Shown here: piece by piece, positions 1 to 7,546 of the stretch
Numbering within the stretch: the stretch's first letter is position 1
Layout of the letters: every line of letters begins with the position of its first letter
NCBI GenBank assembly: GCA_035465395.1
Contig: DATHRK010000102.1
Location: 11,185 to 75,184, forward strand
Origin: DATHRK01 sp035465395
GTDB taxonomy: Bacteria > Gemmatimonadota > Gemmatimonadetes > Longimicrobiales > RSA9
Direction: 5' to 3'
DNA: 64,000 bases
The notes under the pieces: model-generated
Databases searched by the model: none
Told to the model about the DNA's origin: nothing
Seen by the model: only the letters and a program-made list of their open reading frames with translations
Program-made: the position numbers and the translations under genes

Positions 1-74
1 CCCTTGAGGAACTGCACGGGCCCGTCGAGGGGGCCGACCGAGCGCGCCGCGGCGCGCTCCCCCTCCCGGCTCAC
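1..74 (-). CDS. recG: RecG ATP-dependent DNA helicase, N-terminal fragment (runs off the window)
   Basis: Only the first 24 codons are inside the window. A GTG start at 72-74 opens a frame ending in LDGPVQFLKG, which matches the start of the RecG wedge region (family pattern L-x-x-P-V-Q-[FY]-L-K-G-V-G). RecG remodels stalled replication forks and branched DNA. The start lies 19 bases after the ftsY stop on the same strand, so it is probably the next gene of that operon. No clear Shine-Dalgarno sequence precedes the GTG. The call rests on a short conserved motif, so it is likely rather than certain. Confidence 0.6.
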   Translation of the reverse strand, partial: MSREGERAAARSVGPLDGPVQFLK

Positions 75-93
75 GCCCGGGTCGCCAGTGCCA

Positions 94-1002
94 CTACCCC
101 AGCACCTGCCGCGCGAAGGCGTCGGCGTCGAAGGGCTCGAGGTCGTCCAGCCCCTCGCCGGTCCCGACCCAGCGGACGGGCGCCTCGTGCTCTTCTCTCA
201 GCGCGACGATCGCGCCTCCGCGGGCGCTGCCGTCCAGCTTGGTGAGGACGAGCCCGGTCAGGGGCACCGCCTGCGAGAACGTGCGCACCTGCGCCAGGGC
301 GTTCTGTCCGACGGTTGCGTCGAGCACCATCAGCACCTCGTCCGGCGCGCCCTTCCGACGCTTGCCCAGGACGCGCACGATCTTCCCCAGCTCGGCCATC
401 AGATCCCCCTGCGTATGCAGGCGGCCCGCCGTGTCGATGATGACCACGTCCGCGCCCCGGGCCTCGGCGGCGTCGACCGCGTCGAAGGCGACGGCGGCCG
501 CGTCGGCACCCGGCTCGGCGCCCACGAAATCGGCGCCCGCCCGATCGGCCCACACGCGGATCTGCTCGATGGCGCCGGCGCGGAACGTGTCGCCGGCGGC
601 CAGCAGGACGCGGCGTCCCTCCCGCGCGTGGGCGCGTGCCAGCTTCCCGATAGTCGTGGTCTTGCCGACGCCGTTCACACCGACGACGAGGATCACGTGC
701 GGCGCGCCCATTGCGCCTGCCTCCCGGGGCGGCTCGAGGATCGCGCCGATCTCGCGCACGACGGCCCGCCTGAGGTCATCCTGCGTCTTCACCGAGCCGC
801 CGCGCAGGCGCCTCTCGATCTCGTCCACGATGCGGAGCGTCGCGGGGGCGCCGAAGTCGGCCGCGAGCAGAAGCTGCTCCAGGTTCTGCACCGCGTCCTC
901 GTCGATCCCCCGCACCAGCACGCCGACGTCCGTCAGCGCGACGTCGACGATCTTCTGCCACAGCGTGCGCCGTTCCTCCCGGGTCCGGTAGAGGCGGCTC
1001 AT
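94..1002 (-). CDS. ftsY: Signal recognition particle receptor FtsY
   Basis: The SRP receptor GTPase docks ribosome-SRP complexes at the SecYEG translocon. The 302-residue product has the helical N domain (about 1-90) and then the NG GTPase core: G1 GVNGVGKTTT (108-117), DTFRAGA (138-144), DTAGR (190-194) and TKLDG (254-258). It lacks the long acidic N-terminal extension of enterobacterial FtsY, as in many other phyla. The ATG at 1000-1002 overlaps the TGA of the upstream vWA gene (ATGA). The frame stays open well upstream of that ATG, but the extension is non-homologous and overlaps the vWA gene, so the internal ATG is the real start. Confidence 0.95.
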   Translation of the reverse strand: MSRLYRTREERRTLWQKIVDVALTDVGVLVRGIDEDAVQNLEQLLLAADFGAPATLRIVDEIERRLRGGSVKTQDDLRRAVVREIGAILEPPREAGAMGAPHVILVVGVNGVGKTTTIGKLARAHAREGRRVLLAAGDTFRAGAIEQIRVWADRAGADFVGAEPGADAAAVAFDAVDAAEARGADVVIIDTAGRLHTQGDLMAELGKIVRVLGKRRKGAPDEVLMVLDATVGQNALAQVRTFSQAVPLTGLVLTKLDGSARGGAIVALREEHEAPVRWVGTGEGLDDLEPFDADAFARQVLG

Positions 1003-2939
1003 CTCAGACCCTCCCGACGCCGCAGGATCCACTCGGCGCACAGCAGGGCGACGACCAGCAGCCACGCCCAGGGCGAGGCGTGCAGAGGGCGCGTGGCGGC
1101 CGCACGGGTCGCGCCGTCCCCGCCCGCGCTGCCGACGTCTTCGAGCGGCGCGGCCGGGCGGGCGAACTCGCGTGTGTACGACTCGACCGTCAGGGCGCCG
1201 CGGACGGATGGTTCCGATCCGCCGGCGCTGCCCTCCCAGGCGTAGTGACCCGGCGGCAGCGCCTCGAGCGCCGCGGCTCCGTCGTCGATCGGGGCCACGC
1301 GCACCAGCGGGGCTCCGCCTCCCTCGGGCGTGAAGGTCACGGTGAGCGTCTCGCCCGGGATCCGCACCGCCCACTCCTGATGCTCGCCCCGCGCGACCAC
1401 CTGGCGGAGCGGCCGGATCGGCTCGTCGGCGCGGGTCGTCTCGGCGCCGAGCAGCCACCCCGCCACCGCCGACCAGAGCTGCCGGTAGCCGGCGCGCGAC
1501 CGCCCGCCGCGCAGCGACCAGCGCCAGAACCCGGTCGCCAGCGGCGCGGCCCAGCGATCCCGGCCGCGCTCGCCCACGACGAGCACGGGCGTCTCGGGAC
1601 CGCGCCGGCCGCGGCGCGCGGCGAGCGCCACGCCGTGCGCCGGGGCGCCCGGCGAGACCGGCCGCACCGCCGACAGCGGCGGCAGCGAGTCGACGACGAG
1701 CGATCCGAGGATCGCCGCCAGGGGCGACGCAGGGGGTTGGTCCGCGAGGTACCATTCCCCGTCGGCCGCGGCGGCGCCGGCCACCGGCAGGCCCGCGGGC
1801 GATCCATCCTCGGAGGGCAGCAGGACGAGAGGCGGGCCGCCGCGGACCAGATCGCTCGCCCAGTCGGGCAGCGCCGGGCCCGCGCCCAGCAGCACCAGCA
1901 GGTCGGCGCCGCGCGCGACCGAGGCCACGGCGGCCGCGCCGATTCGCCCCGCTCGGGGACCGGCACGCAGCCAGGCGCCGTCAGCGGACGCCAGGTACGA
2001 GGCCGTGCGCAGGCCGGTGGCGGCTTCCAGCGCCGGCAGCAGGAAGCGGGGCTCCCAGTCCGGGCGAAAGGCCAGCACGACGACCCCGCCGCCCTCCTCG
2101 GCGACGCGCATGTACGCGGTTCGCACATCGTCGTCCGCATGCGCCCCTCCCGGCACGACGCGGGCGTCCAGCCGGGCATCGCTGCCCGCGGCGCCGGGGA
2201 CGGCGAAGCGCACACGCACGCGGACCAGCCCCCCGGCCGCGGTCGCGGGGATGGACGCCACCCCCAGCAGCGTGTCGCCGTGCCGGATCTCGACGCGCAG
2301 GGTCTCGTCCGAGGCCAGGCCGCGCGTCGCCACGGCCACGGAGGCGTCGGCGCTGTCGCCGGGCTCCCCCCACCGCGGCGCCTCGAACTCGGCGAGCGCG
2401 GCGTTCGGCGCGGGCTCGCCGCTCACCACTTCCCAGCGCAGCTCGATGCCCGCGCGCCGCGCCGCCGACGCCGCCGCGCCCGCGTCCTCCACCTCGCCGT
2501 CGGTGACCACGACCACGCGTCGCGCTCCGGCCTCGGCGGCGACCCGCACGGCTTCCACCGCGGAGCTGCGGGTGTGTCGGGGGGCGTCCGGTATCGAATC
2601 GCTGGACAGGGGCTCGGCGCCGTCGCCGAAGAGCAAAACGCGATCGGCCGCCGCCCGCGCACGGCGGACGGCCTCGTCCCACCGCGAGCCGTCCGGCCCG
2701 GGGGCCGTCATGCTCAGGGACGCGTCCAGCAGCACGACCTCACGCGCGGCGCGGTCATCGCCGGACGGCGTGCCCGGATCGAACAGCAGCAGGAGGAGCA
2801 GCAGGAGGGCGGATGCGCGAAGGCCGCCCAGGACCCAGCGGGCCCGGGCGGCCGGTTCGCGCCGCCAGTAATTCACGCCGACCAGCGCGACGCCGACGGC
2901 GCCTGCCAGCAGGAAGGCGGCCCAGGCCGGGCCGCTCAA
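999..2939 (-). CDS. Membrane-anchored von Willebrand factor A-domain protein
   Basis: A protein of 646 residues with two N-terminal transmembrane helices (about 7-23 and 41-53) and one at the C-terminus (about 620-640). Between them is a vWA-type region with a MIDAS-like DASLS motif (72-76) followed by a VVVVTDGE strand, and then a region resembling class I glutamine-amidotransferase-like folds. The layout resembles BatA-like uncharacterised proteins of Bacteroidetes/Gemmatimonadota type, which are thought to scaffold envelope complexes. The specific role is unknown. The start is TTG (2937-2939), embedded in the stop of the M23 peptidase gene (TTGA), which implies translational coupling. It sits between a cell-wall hydrolase and ftsY. 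Confidence 0.8.
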   Translation of the reverse strand: MSGPAWAAFLLAGAVGVALVGVNYWRREPAARARWVLGGLRASALLLLLLLLFDPGTPSGDDRAAREVVLLDASLSMTAPGPDGSRWDEAVRRARAAADRVLLFGDGAEPLSSDSIPDAPRHTRSSAVEAVRVAAEAGARRVVVVTDGEVEDAGAAASAARRAGIELRWEVVSGEPAPNAALAEFEAPRWGEPGDSADASVAVATRGLASDETLRVEIRHGDTLLGVASIPATAAGGLVRVRVRFAVPGAAGSDARLDARVVPGGAHADDDVRTAYMRVAEEGGGVVVLAFRPDWEPRFLLPALEAATGLRTASYLASADGAWLRAGPRAGRIGAAAVASVARGADLLVLLGAGPALPDWASDLVRGGPPLVLLPSEDGSPAGLPVAGAAAADGEWYLADQPPASPLAAILGSLVVDSLPPLSAVRPVSPGAPAHGVALAARRGRRGPETPVLVVGERGRDRWAAPLATGFWRWSLRGGRSRAGYRQLWSAVAGWLLGAETTRADEPIRPLRQVVARGEHQEWAVRIPGETLTVTFTPEGGGAPLVRVAPIDDGAAALEALPPGHYAWEGSAGGSEPSVRGALTVESYTREFARPAAPLEDVGSAGGDGATRAAATRPLHASPWAWLLVVALLCAEWILRRREGLR

Positions 2940-4255
2940 GGCCTCGCGGCGCCGCCCGCGGGCTGTGCCAACGCCACCAGGGCCGGCGGAGCAGCCACCG
3001 ACGGCCCGGGCAGGAGTCGCGTGCGCTCACGGAGCGCGGCGTCGAAGGCCTCGCGGGCCTCCTCGGGAACGGGCTCGGCGGAGGGCAGAACGACCGTCCG
3101 CGGGTTCACCGGTTTCCCGTGCTGGCGGAACTCGTAGTGCAGGTGGGCCGCGGTCGCGGTGCCCGTGGCGCCCACGTACCCGATCACCTGCCCCTGCTCT
3201 ACGCGGGCGCCGGGGCGGATCCCGCGCGCAAAGCCGCGCAGGTGTGCGTAGCGGGTGGTGTAGCCCGCCGGGTGACGGAGGATCACGATGTTGCCGTACC
3301 CGCCCTTGCGACCCGCGAAGTTCACGACGCCGCTGCCCGTCGCGAGCACCGGGGTGCCGGAACGGGCGCCGAAATCGGTTCCCACGTGCGCGCGGTAGAT
3401 GCCGAGCACGGGATGGTAGCGGCGCCACGAGAAGTTCGAGGTCACGCGCACGTAGTCCAGCGGGTAGCGCTTGAACGCCGTGCGTAGCGAGTTGCCTTCG
3501 GGATCGAAGTAGTCGGCGCGGTCCTGCAGCTCGAAGCGAACGGCCTGGAAGGGCCTGTCGCGATTGACGAACTCGGCCGCCAGGACCGTGTAGCCGCGCG
3601 CGGTCCCGTCCGGCCGGCCTTCGCGCTCGTACACGAATCGGTAGCTGTCGCCCGCCTGGATGTCGTGGAGGAAGTCCAGCCGATACTCGAAGATGCGCGC
3701 GAGCCGCGTGACCAGTCCGATCCGGTCCTGGATCGGCACGCCTTCGTCGTCGAGCTCGAGCAGCGACTGGTAGAGGGACTGGGCGTCCTCGATCACGCCC
3801 GCGACCGTCACGGTGTCCCACACCACGGGGGTGACCCGGAAGCTGGCGCGCCAGCCCACCATCTCGTCGCGTTCCAGCCGCAGCGCGCTGTCGGCGTTGA
3901 TCTGCAGGTCCACCGCGCGCAACGTGTGGTCCTCGATCCACCGGCTGAGCGTCACTTCGGTCCCGGGCCGCAGTCGGCGGGGGCTCTGGTACTCCCTCAT
4001 GACCAGCATCAGCGAGGCCTGCTCCACCGATCCGACTCCCGCCTCGCCCAGGAGCTCGGACAGCGTCTGGCCGGAGCCCAGCACGACGGTCTCCGCGACG
4101 TCCCGCGGCTGCGCGTAGACGGTCGCCAGCACGGGCGCCGCCACGGTCTCCGCGGCCGCCGGCGGCGCCGGTGGCTTCGACCAGAACCCCACGGTCCCGA
4201 CGGCGATCGCCCCCACGGCGCCGGCCGCCCAGACCCTCCTCGTCACCCTGATCAT
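2936..4255 (-). CDS. LytM/M23-family zinc metallopeptidase (MepM-like), membrane-anchored
   Basis: A likely peptidoglycan DD-endopeptidase or a LytM activator of amidases, acting in the periplasm. The 439-residue product has an N-terminal anchor or signal helix (about 8-24), a LysM/OapA-like middle region (about 50-250) and a C-terminal LytM domain. Zinc ligands are visible: H290 and D294 (HVGTD), H338 (RYAHL) and the HLH pair at 371-373. All are intact, so it should be an active enzyme rather than an EnvC-like activator. It lies 72 bases downstream of ftsZ, and its stop overlaps the TTG of the vWA gene. The position suggests septal wall remodelling, which is inference. Confidence 0.9.
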   Translation of the reverse strand: MIRVTRRVWAAGAVGAIAVGTVGFWSKPPAPPAAAETVAAPVLATVYAQPRDVAETVVLGSGQTLSELLGEAGVGSVEQASLMLVMREYQSPRRLRPGTEVTLSRWIEDHTLRAVDLQINADSALRLERDEMVGWRASFRVTPVVWDTVTVAGVIEDAQSLYQSLLELDDEGVPIQDRIGLVTRLARIFEYRLDFLHDIQAGDSYRFVYEREGRPDGTARGYTVLAAEFVNRDRPFQAVRFELQDRADYFDPEGNSLRTAFKRYPLDYVRVTSNFSWRRYHPVLGIYRAHVGTDFGARSGTPVLATGSGVVNFAGRKGGYGNIVILRHPAGYTTRYAHLRGFARGIRPGARVEQGQVIGYVGATGTATAAHLHYEFRQHGKPVNPRTVVLPSAEPVPEEAREAFDAALRERTRLLPGPSVAAPPALVALAQPAGGAARP

Positions 4256-4295
4256 GCGTTCGCTCGCCCCCCTCCGTGGTCGCCTCGCCCGGGCG

Positions 4296-4311
4296 GGCGC
4301 CCGCGGGCGCC
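4296..4311. terminator. Perfect 16-bp GC palindrome between ftsZ and the M23 peptidase gene
   Basis: GGCGCCCGCGGGCGCC is fully self-complementary and sits 16 bases past the ftsZ stop and 40 bases before the M23 start. No T-tract follows on either strand. It could act as an attenuator, an RNA 3'-end stabiliser or a DNA-binding site. Long GC palindromes also arise by chance in GC-rich DNA. Confidence 0.35.
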
Positions 4312-4327
4312 GCCGGTGCCGCTTCTC

Positions 4328-5503
4328 TTAGTCCATCTGCCGGCGGATGAAGGTTGGGATGTCCAGGTCTCCCAACTGCCCCGTCACGAGCGCCGCCGCG
4401 GGCGCCGCCGCCAGCGGAGCGACGGGCTCCGCGTAGTTGGCGTAGCCGCCGCCGACGGCCGCTCGGCGCGGCTCGCGCTGCGGGCTGCCGAAGCGAGGCC
4501 TCAGCACGTTGCCATCCTGGCGCGAGCCGAACTCCTCGCGGTAGCCGGCCAGCCCGGTGGCGATGACCGTCACCCGAACCTCGCCCTCGACCATGCGGTC
4601 GTGGACCGCGCCGAAGATGATCTCGGCTTCGTCACCCGCGGCCTCCTGGATGATCGAAGAGATCGTCGTCACCTCGTCGATCGTCAGGTCCAGGCCGCCC
4701 GTGATGTTGATGAGCACGCCCGCCGCGCCCTCGATCGACACCTCGTCCAGCAGCGGGCTCGCGATCGCCTCATGCGCTGCATCCGCCGCCCTGTTCTCAC
4801 CGCGGCCGAACCCGGTCCCCATCAAGGCCGGCCCTCGGTTCCCCATCACCGTCCGCACATCGGCGAAGTCTACGTTGACTTCGCCAGTCACATGAATCAA
4901 GCCACTGATGCCCTGGGTGGCGTGAAGGAGGACCTGATCCGCCTTCTTCAGGGCGTCGCGGAACGTGGTCCCTTTGCCGCAAACCGCCAGGAGCCGCTCG
5001 TTCGGAACGACGATCATCGTGTCCGCGGCGCGCTTCAATTCGGCGAGCCCCTGCTCGGCCTGGCGCATTCTCTTTTTTCCCTCGAACGCGAAAGGTTTAG
5101 TCACGATCGCGATCGTCAGGGCCCCGGTCTCGCGGGCGATCTCGGCGATCACCGGCGCGGCGCCGGTCCCGGTGCCGCCGCCCATTCCGGCCGTGATGAA
5201 GACCAGGTCGGAGTTCTCCAGGACCTTGGTCATCTCCTCGCGGCTCTCCTCGATCGCCTGCCGGCCGATCTCGGGGCGTGCGCCGGCGCCGAGGCCGCGC
5301 GTGAGCTGCTTGCCGATCTGGATCTTGAGCTGCGACTTGGACGCCTTCAGCGCCTGGGAGTCCGTGTTCACGCTGATAAACTCGACGCCTTCCAGGGCCT
5401 CGTCGATCATCCGGTTCACGGCGTTGTTGCCGCCACCGCCGACGCCCACCACGCGCATCCGCGCGTCCCTCAGGATCGTGTCCTCGAACTCGAAGATCAT
5501 CAT
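4328..5503 (-). CDS. ftsZ: Cell division protein FtsZ
   Basis: The tubulin-like GTPase that forms the Z-ring. The product has 391 residues. It carries the N-terminal VGGGGNNAVNRM nucleotide-binding loop (about 21-32), the tubulin signature GGGTGTG (108-114), the T7 region, a variable linker (about 320-370) and the conserved C-terminal peptide DIPTFIRRQMD that binds FtsA and other membrane tethers. Two consecutive ATG codons are available (5501-5503 and 5498-5500), with purine-rich GGGGAGGAACGGGAGC just upstream. A 91-base gap separates it from ftsA, the first real break in the dcw cluster. Room therefore exists for separate ftsZ expression, although I see no convincing promoter there. Confidence 0.97.
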   Translation of the reverse strand: MMIFEFEDTILRDARMRVVGVGGGGNNAVNRMIDEALEGVEFISVNTDSQALKASKSQLKIQIGKQLTRGLGAGARPEIGRQAIEESREEMTKVLENSDLVFITAGMGGGTGTGAAPVIAEIARETGALTIAIVTKPFAFEGKKRMRQAEQGLAELKRAADTMIVVPNERLLAVCGKGTTFRDALKKADQVLLHATQGISGLIHVTGEVNVDFADVRTVMGNRGPALMGTGFGRGENRAADAAHEAIASPLLDEVSIEGAAGVLINITGGLDLTIDEVTTISSIIQEAAGDEAEIIFGAVHDRMVEGEVRVTVIATGLAGYREEFGSRQDGNVLRPRFGSPQREPRRAAVGGGYANYAEPVAPLAAAPAAALVTGQLGDLDIPTFIRRQMD

Positions 5504-5594
5504 GCTCCCGTTCCTCCCCTCAGACTGTCGCCGAGGCCCGTAGGTAACGGACCGGCGTGCCCCATTCCGCTCGCGAGAGACGCCCCCCCGCGGC

Positions 5595-6800
5595 CTAGAA
5601 AAACTCCCTGATCCACGTCACCACCCGCCCCCACGCGCCGCCATCGGCCGCCGACCCGGTGTCCGCCGCGTGCAAGGCCAGGCCGACACCGGTCGCGAAC
5701 TTCGGTCGCCGCACGGAGTCCGCGAGGCCCGTCAGGCGCCCTCCCGGCGAGCCAACGCGCACCGGCATGCCGAAGGCGTGCTGGGCGACCTCCACGGTCC
5801 CATCCAGCGTGGCGCCGCCCCCCGTCAGCACGACGCCGGCGCCCAGCGTCTCCCCCTCGTCGACGACGATCTGCTCGGCGACCAGCCCGAGGATCTCGTC
5901 CAGGCGCTGCTCGACGATGTGCGCGATCAGCTCCCGCGAGACGCTTCGCTTCCCCTCCGGCCCCGGGCCCGGCAGCTCGACCGACTCCCTCGGATCCACG
6001 AGCTGCGCGAACGCGACCCCGTGCTGGCGCTTGGCGCGTTCGGCCTCGTGGAACGGCAGCGCGAGGCCCTTCACCAGGTCCGCGGTGACCACCCCGCCGC
6101 CCAGCGGCACCGTGGCCAGCCGCTGGATGCGCCCGTCCCGGTAGACCGCTACCTCGGTGGTCCCGCCGCCGAGATCCACCAGCGCCACGCCGATCTCGCG
6201 CTCGTCTTCGGTGAGGACCGCGCGCGCGGCGGCGATCGGCTCGTGCACGAGCGCTTCGACCGCGTAGCCCGCGCGCGAGACCGCCTTGCGCAGGTTCTGG
6301 CAAGCCGCCGCCTCGGCGGTGATCAGGTAGACCTCCGTCTCGAGGCGCGTTCCTACCATGCCGCGCGGGTCGCGAATGCCCCCCTGGTGATCGACGATGT
6401 ACTCCTGCGGCAGCGCGTGGAGGAGCTCCCGGTCGCCCGGCACGACCACGGCACGCGCGACCTCCTGGACCCGCTCCACGTCGGAGTCCACGATTTCTTC
6501 TCCGCCCACCGCCACGATCCCCGCGGAGGAGTTGGCGTCGATGTGCTGCCCGGCGATGCCGACGTGCAGCCGCTCGACCTCGGCCCCGGCCATCAACTCG
6601 GCCTCCTTGAGCGCGCCGCGGACCGACTCCGTCGTCTCCTCCAGGTCGGTCAAGACCTCCCTCCGCACGCCCGCGCTGCCGACCTCGCCGACGCCCAGGA
6701 CCTTGAGCGTAGCCTCGCCCCCTTCGAGGACGACCTCGGCGATCACCGCGCACGTCTTCGTAGAGCCGATGTCGAGTCCCGCGACCAGCCGCGTCGTCAT
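5595..6800 (-). CDS. ftsA: Cell division protein FtsA
   Basis: An actin-like ATPase that tethers FtsZ to the membrane and recruits later divisome proteins. The 401-residue product starts with AGLDIGSTKT (phosphate-1 loop), has ALVDLGGGTTEVAVY (phosphate-2) and VLTGGGATLDG (adenosine motif), and contains the FtsA-specific 1C insertion. The C-terminus WGRVVTWIREFF is an amphipathic membrane-targeting helix, as expected for the family. The ATG at 6798-6800 has a strong GGGGGGAGG Shine-Dalgarno and overlaps the ftsQ stop (ATGA). The frame stays open upstream of this ATG, but that stretch is the shadow of ftsQ. Confidence 0.96.
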   Translation of the reverse strand: MTTRLVAGLDIGSTKTCAVIAEVVLEGGEATLKVLGVGEVGSAGVRREVLTDLEETTESVRGALKEAELMAGAEVERLHVGIAGQHIDANSSAGIVAVGGEEIVDSDVERVQEVARAVVVPGDRELLHALPQEYIVDHQGGIRDPRGMVGTRLETEVYLITAEAAACQNLRKAVSRAGYAVEALVHEPIAAARAVLTEDEREIGVALVDLGGGTTEVAVYRDGRIQRLATVPLGGGVVTADLVKGLALPFHEAERAKRQHGVAFAQLVDPRESVELPGPGPEGKRSVSRELIAHIVEQRLDEILGLVAEQIVVDEGETLGAGVVLTGGGATLDGTVEVAQHAFGMPVRVGSPGGRLTGLADSVRRPKFATGVGLALHAADTGSAADGGAWGRVVTWIREFF

Positions 6801-7546
6801 CGCGCCTCCCCCCTTCGTCCACCGAGGGCCAGTACCACCTGTCCGCTGTAGCGGGCATCCAGCCGGGCGGTCGGCAGAGCGTCGGGACCGCGCTCGAGCT
6901 CGGCCAGGACCACCTCGATGCGCCGCAGCTGCTCGGGTGCGGCCTCCGCCTGGACGAGCACCGACAGGTCCGCGGGCCGCCGCAGCCGCAGCCGCAGTGT
7001 GCCGGCATCGGCGCGCACCTCCGATACGCGGCCGGCCAGGCCCGGATCGAGGCGGCGGAGTCGATCCCAGTCCGAGACCGCCGCCAGCAGCGCAGGGTCC
7101 GCGAGGCGGCCGTCCGGCAGGACGGCGGCGCCGTGCAGGACGGGCAGGTCCAGCGAACCGTGTCCGGGGGGGATCGGCAGCGCCCGCCCGCTGCCGTCGA
7201 CCGGCACCAGGCGCGGCGTGCGTACGAGCAGCACCGGCTCCGTCTCCTCGATCTCCAGGACTAGCGTCGCCGGCAGCTTGCGCCGGATCTCCACGCCGGC
7301 CACGAGCGGATGCACGAGCAGCGCTTCCCGCCACCGCTCGCGGTCTTCGAAGAGGTTTGCGCCCGCCCGAATCCCCGCGGTCGCCAGCGCGTGGTGCGGC
7401 GGCAGGTTGCGGTGGCCGCGCACCTCCACGTGACGCACCTCGAACGCCGGCACCCGGCGCAGCACGCGAGGCGCCTCGGCCACGCCGGCCGCGACCAGCG
7501 CCGCACCCGCCGCCACCGCTAGTCCGGTCCCGAGGCCGATCTTCAC
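6797..7546 (-). CDS. ftsQ: Cell division protein FtsQ
   Basis: A bitopic divisome protein that links FtsB/FtsL with the peptidoglycan synthase. The 249-residue product has one N-terminal transmembrane helix (about 5-22), a POTRA domain beginning at FEVRHVEVRGHRNLPP (about 35-50) and a beta-rich C-terminal region. Sequence identity in FtsQ is always low; the call rests on POTRA features and position directly upstream of ftsA. The GTG start (7544-7546) overlaps the murC stop (GTGA). No murB or ddl gene separates murC from ftsQ here, unlike in many proteobacterial clusters. Confidence 0.9.
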   Translation of the reverse strand: MKIGLGTGLAVAAGAALVAAGVAEAPRVLRRVPAFEVRHVEVRGHRNLPPHHALATAGIRAGANLFEDRERWREALLVHPLVAGVEIRRKLPATLVLEIEETEPVLLVRTPRLVPVDGSGRALPIPPGHGSLDLPVLHGAAVLPDGRLADPALLAAVSDWDRLRRLDPGLAGRVSEVRADAGTLRLRLRRPADLSVLVQAEAAPEQLRRIEVVLAELERGPDALPTARLDARYSGQVVLALGGRRGEAR

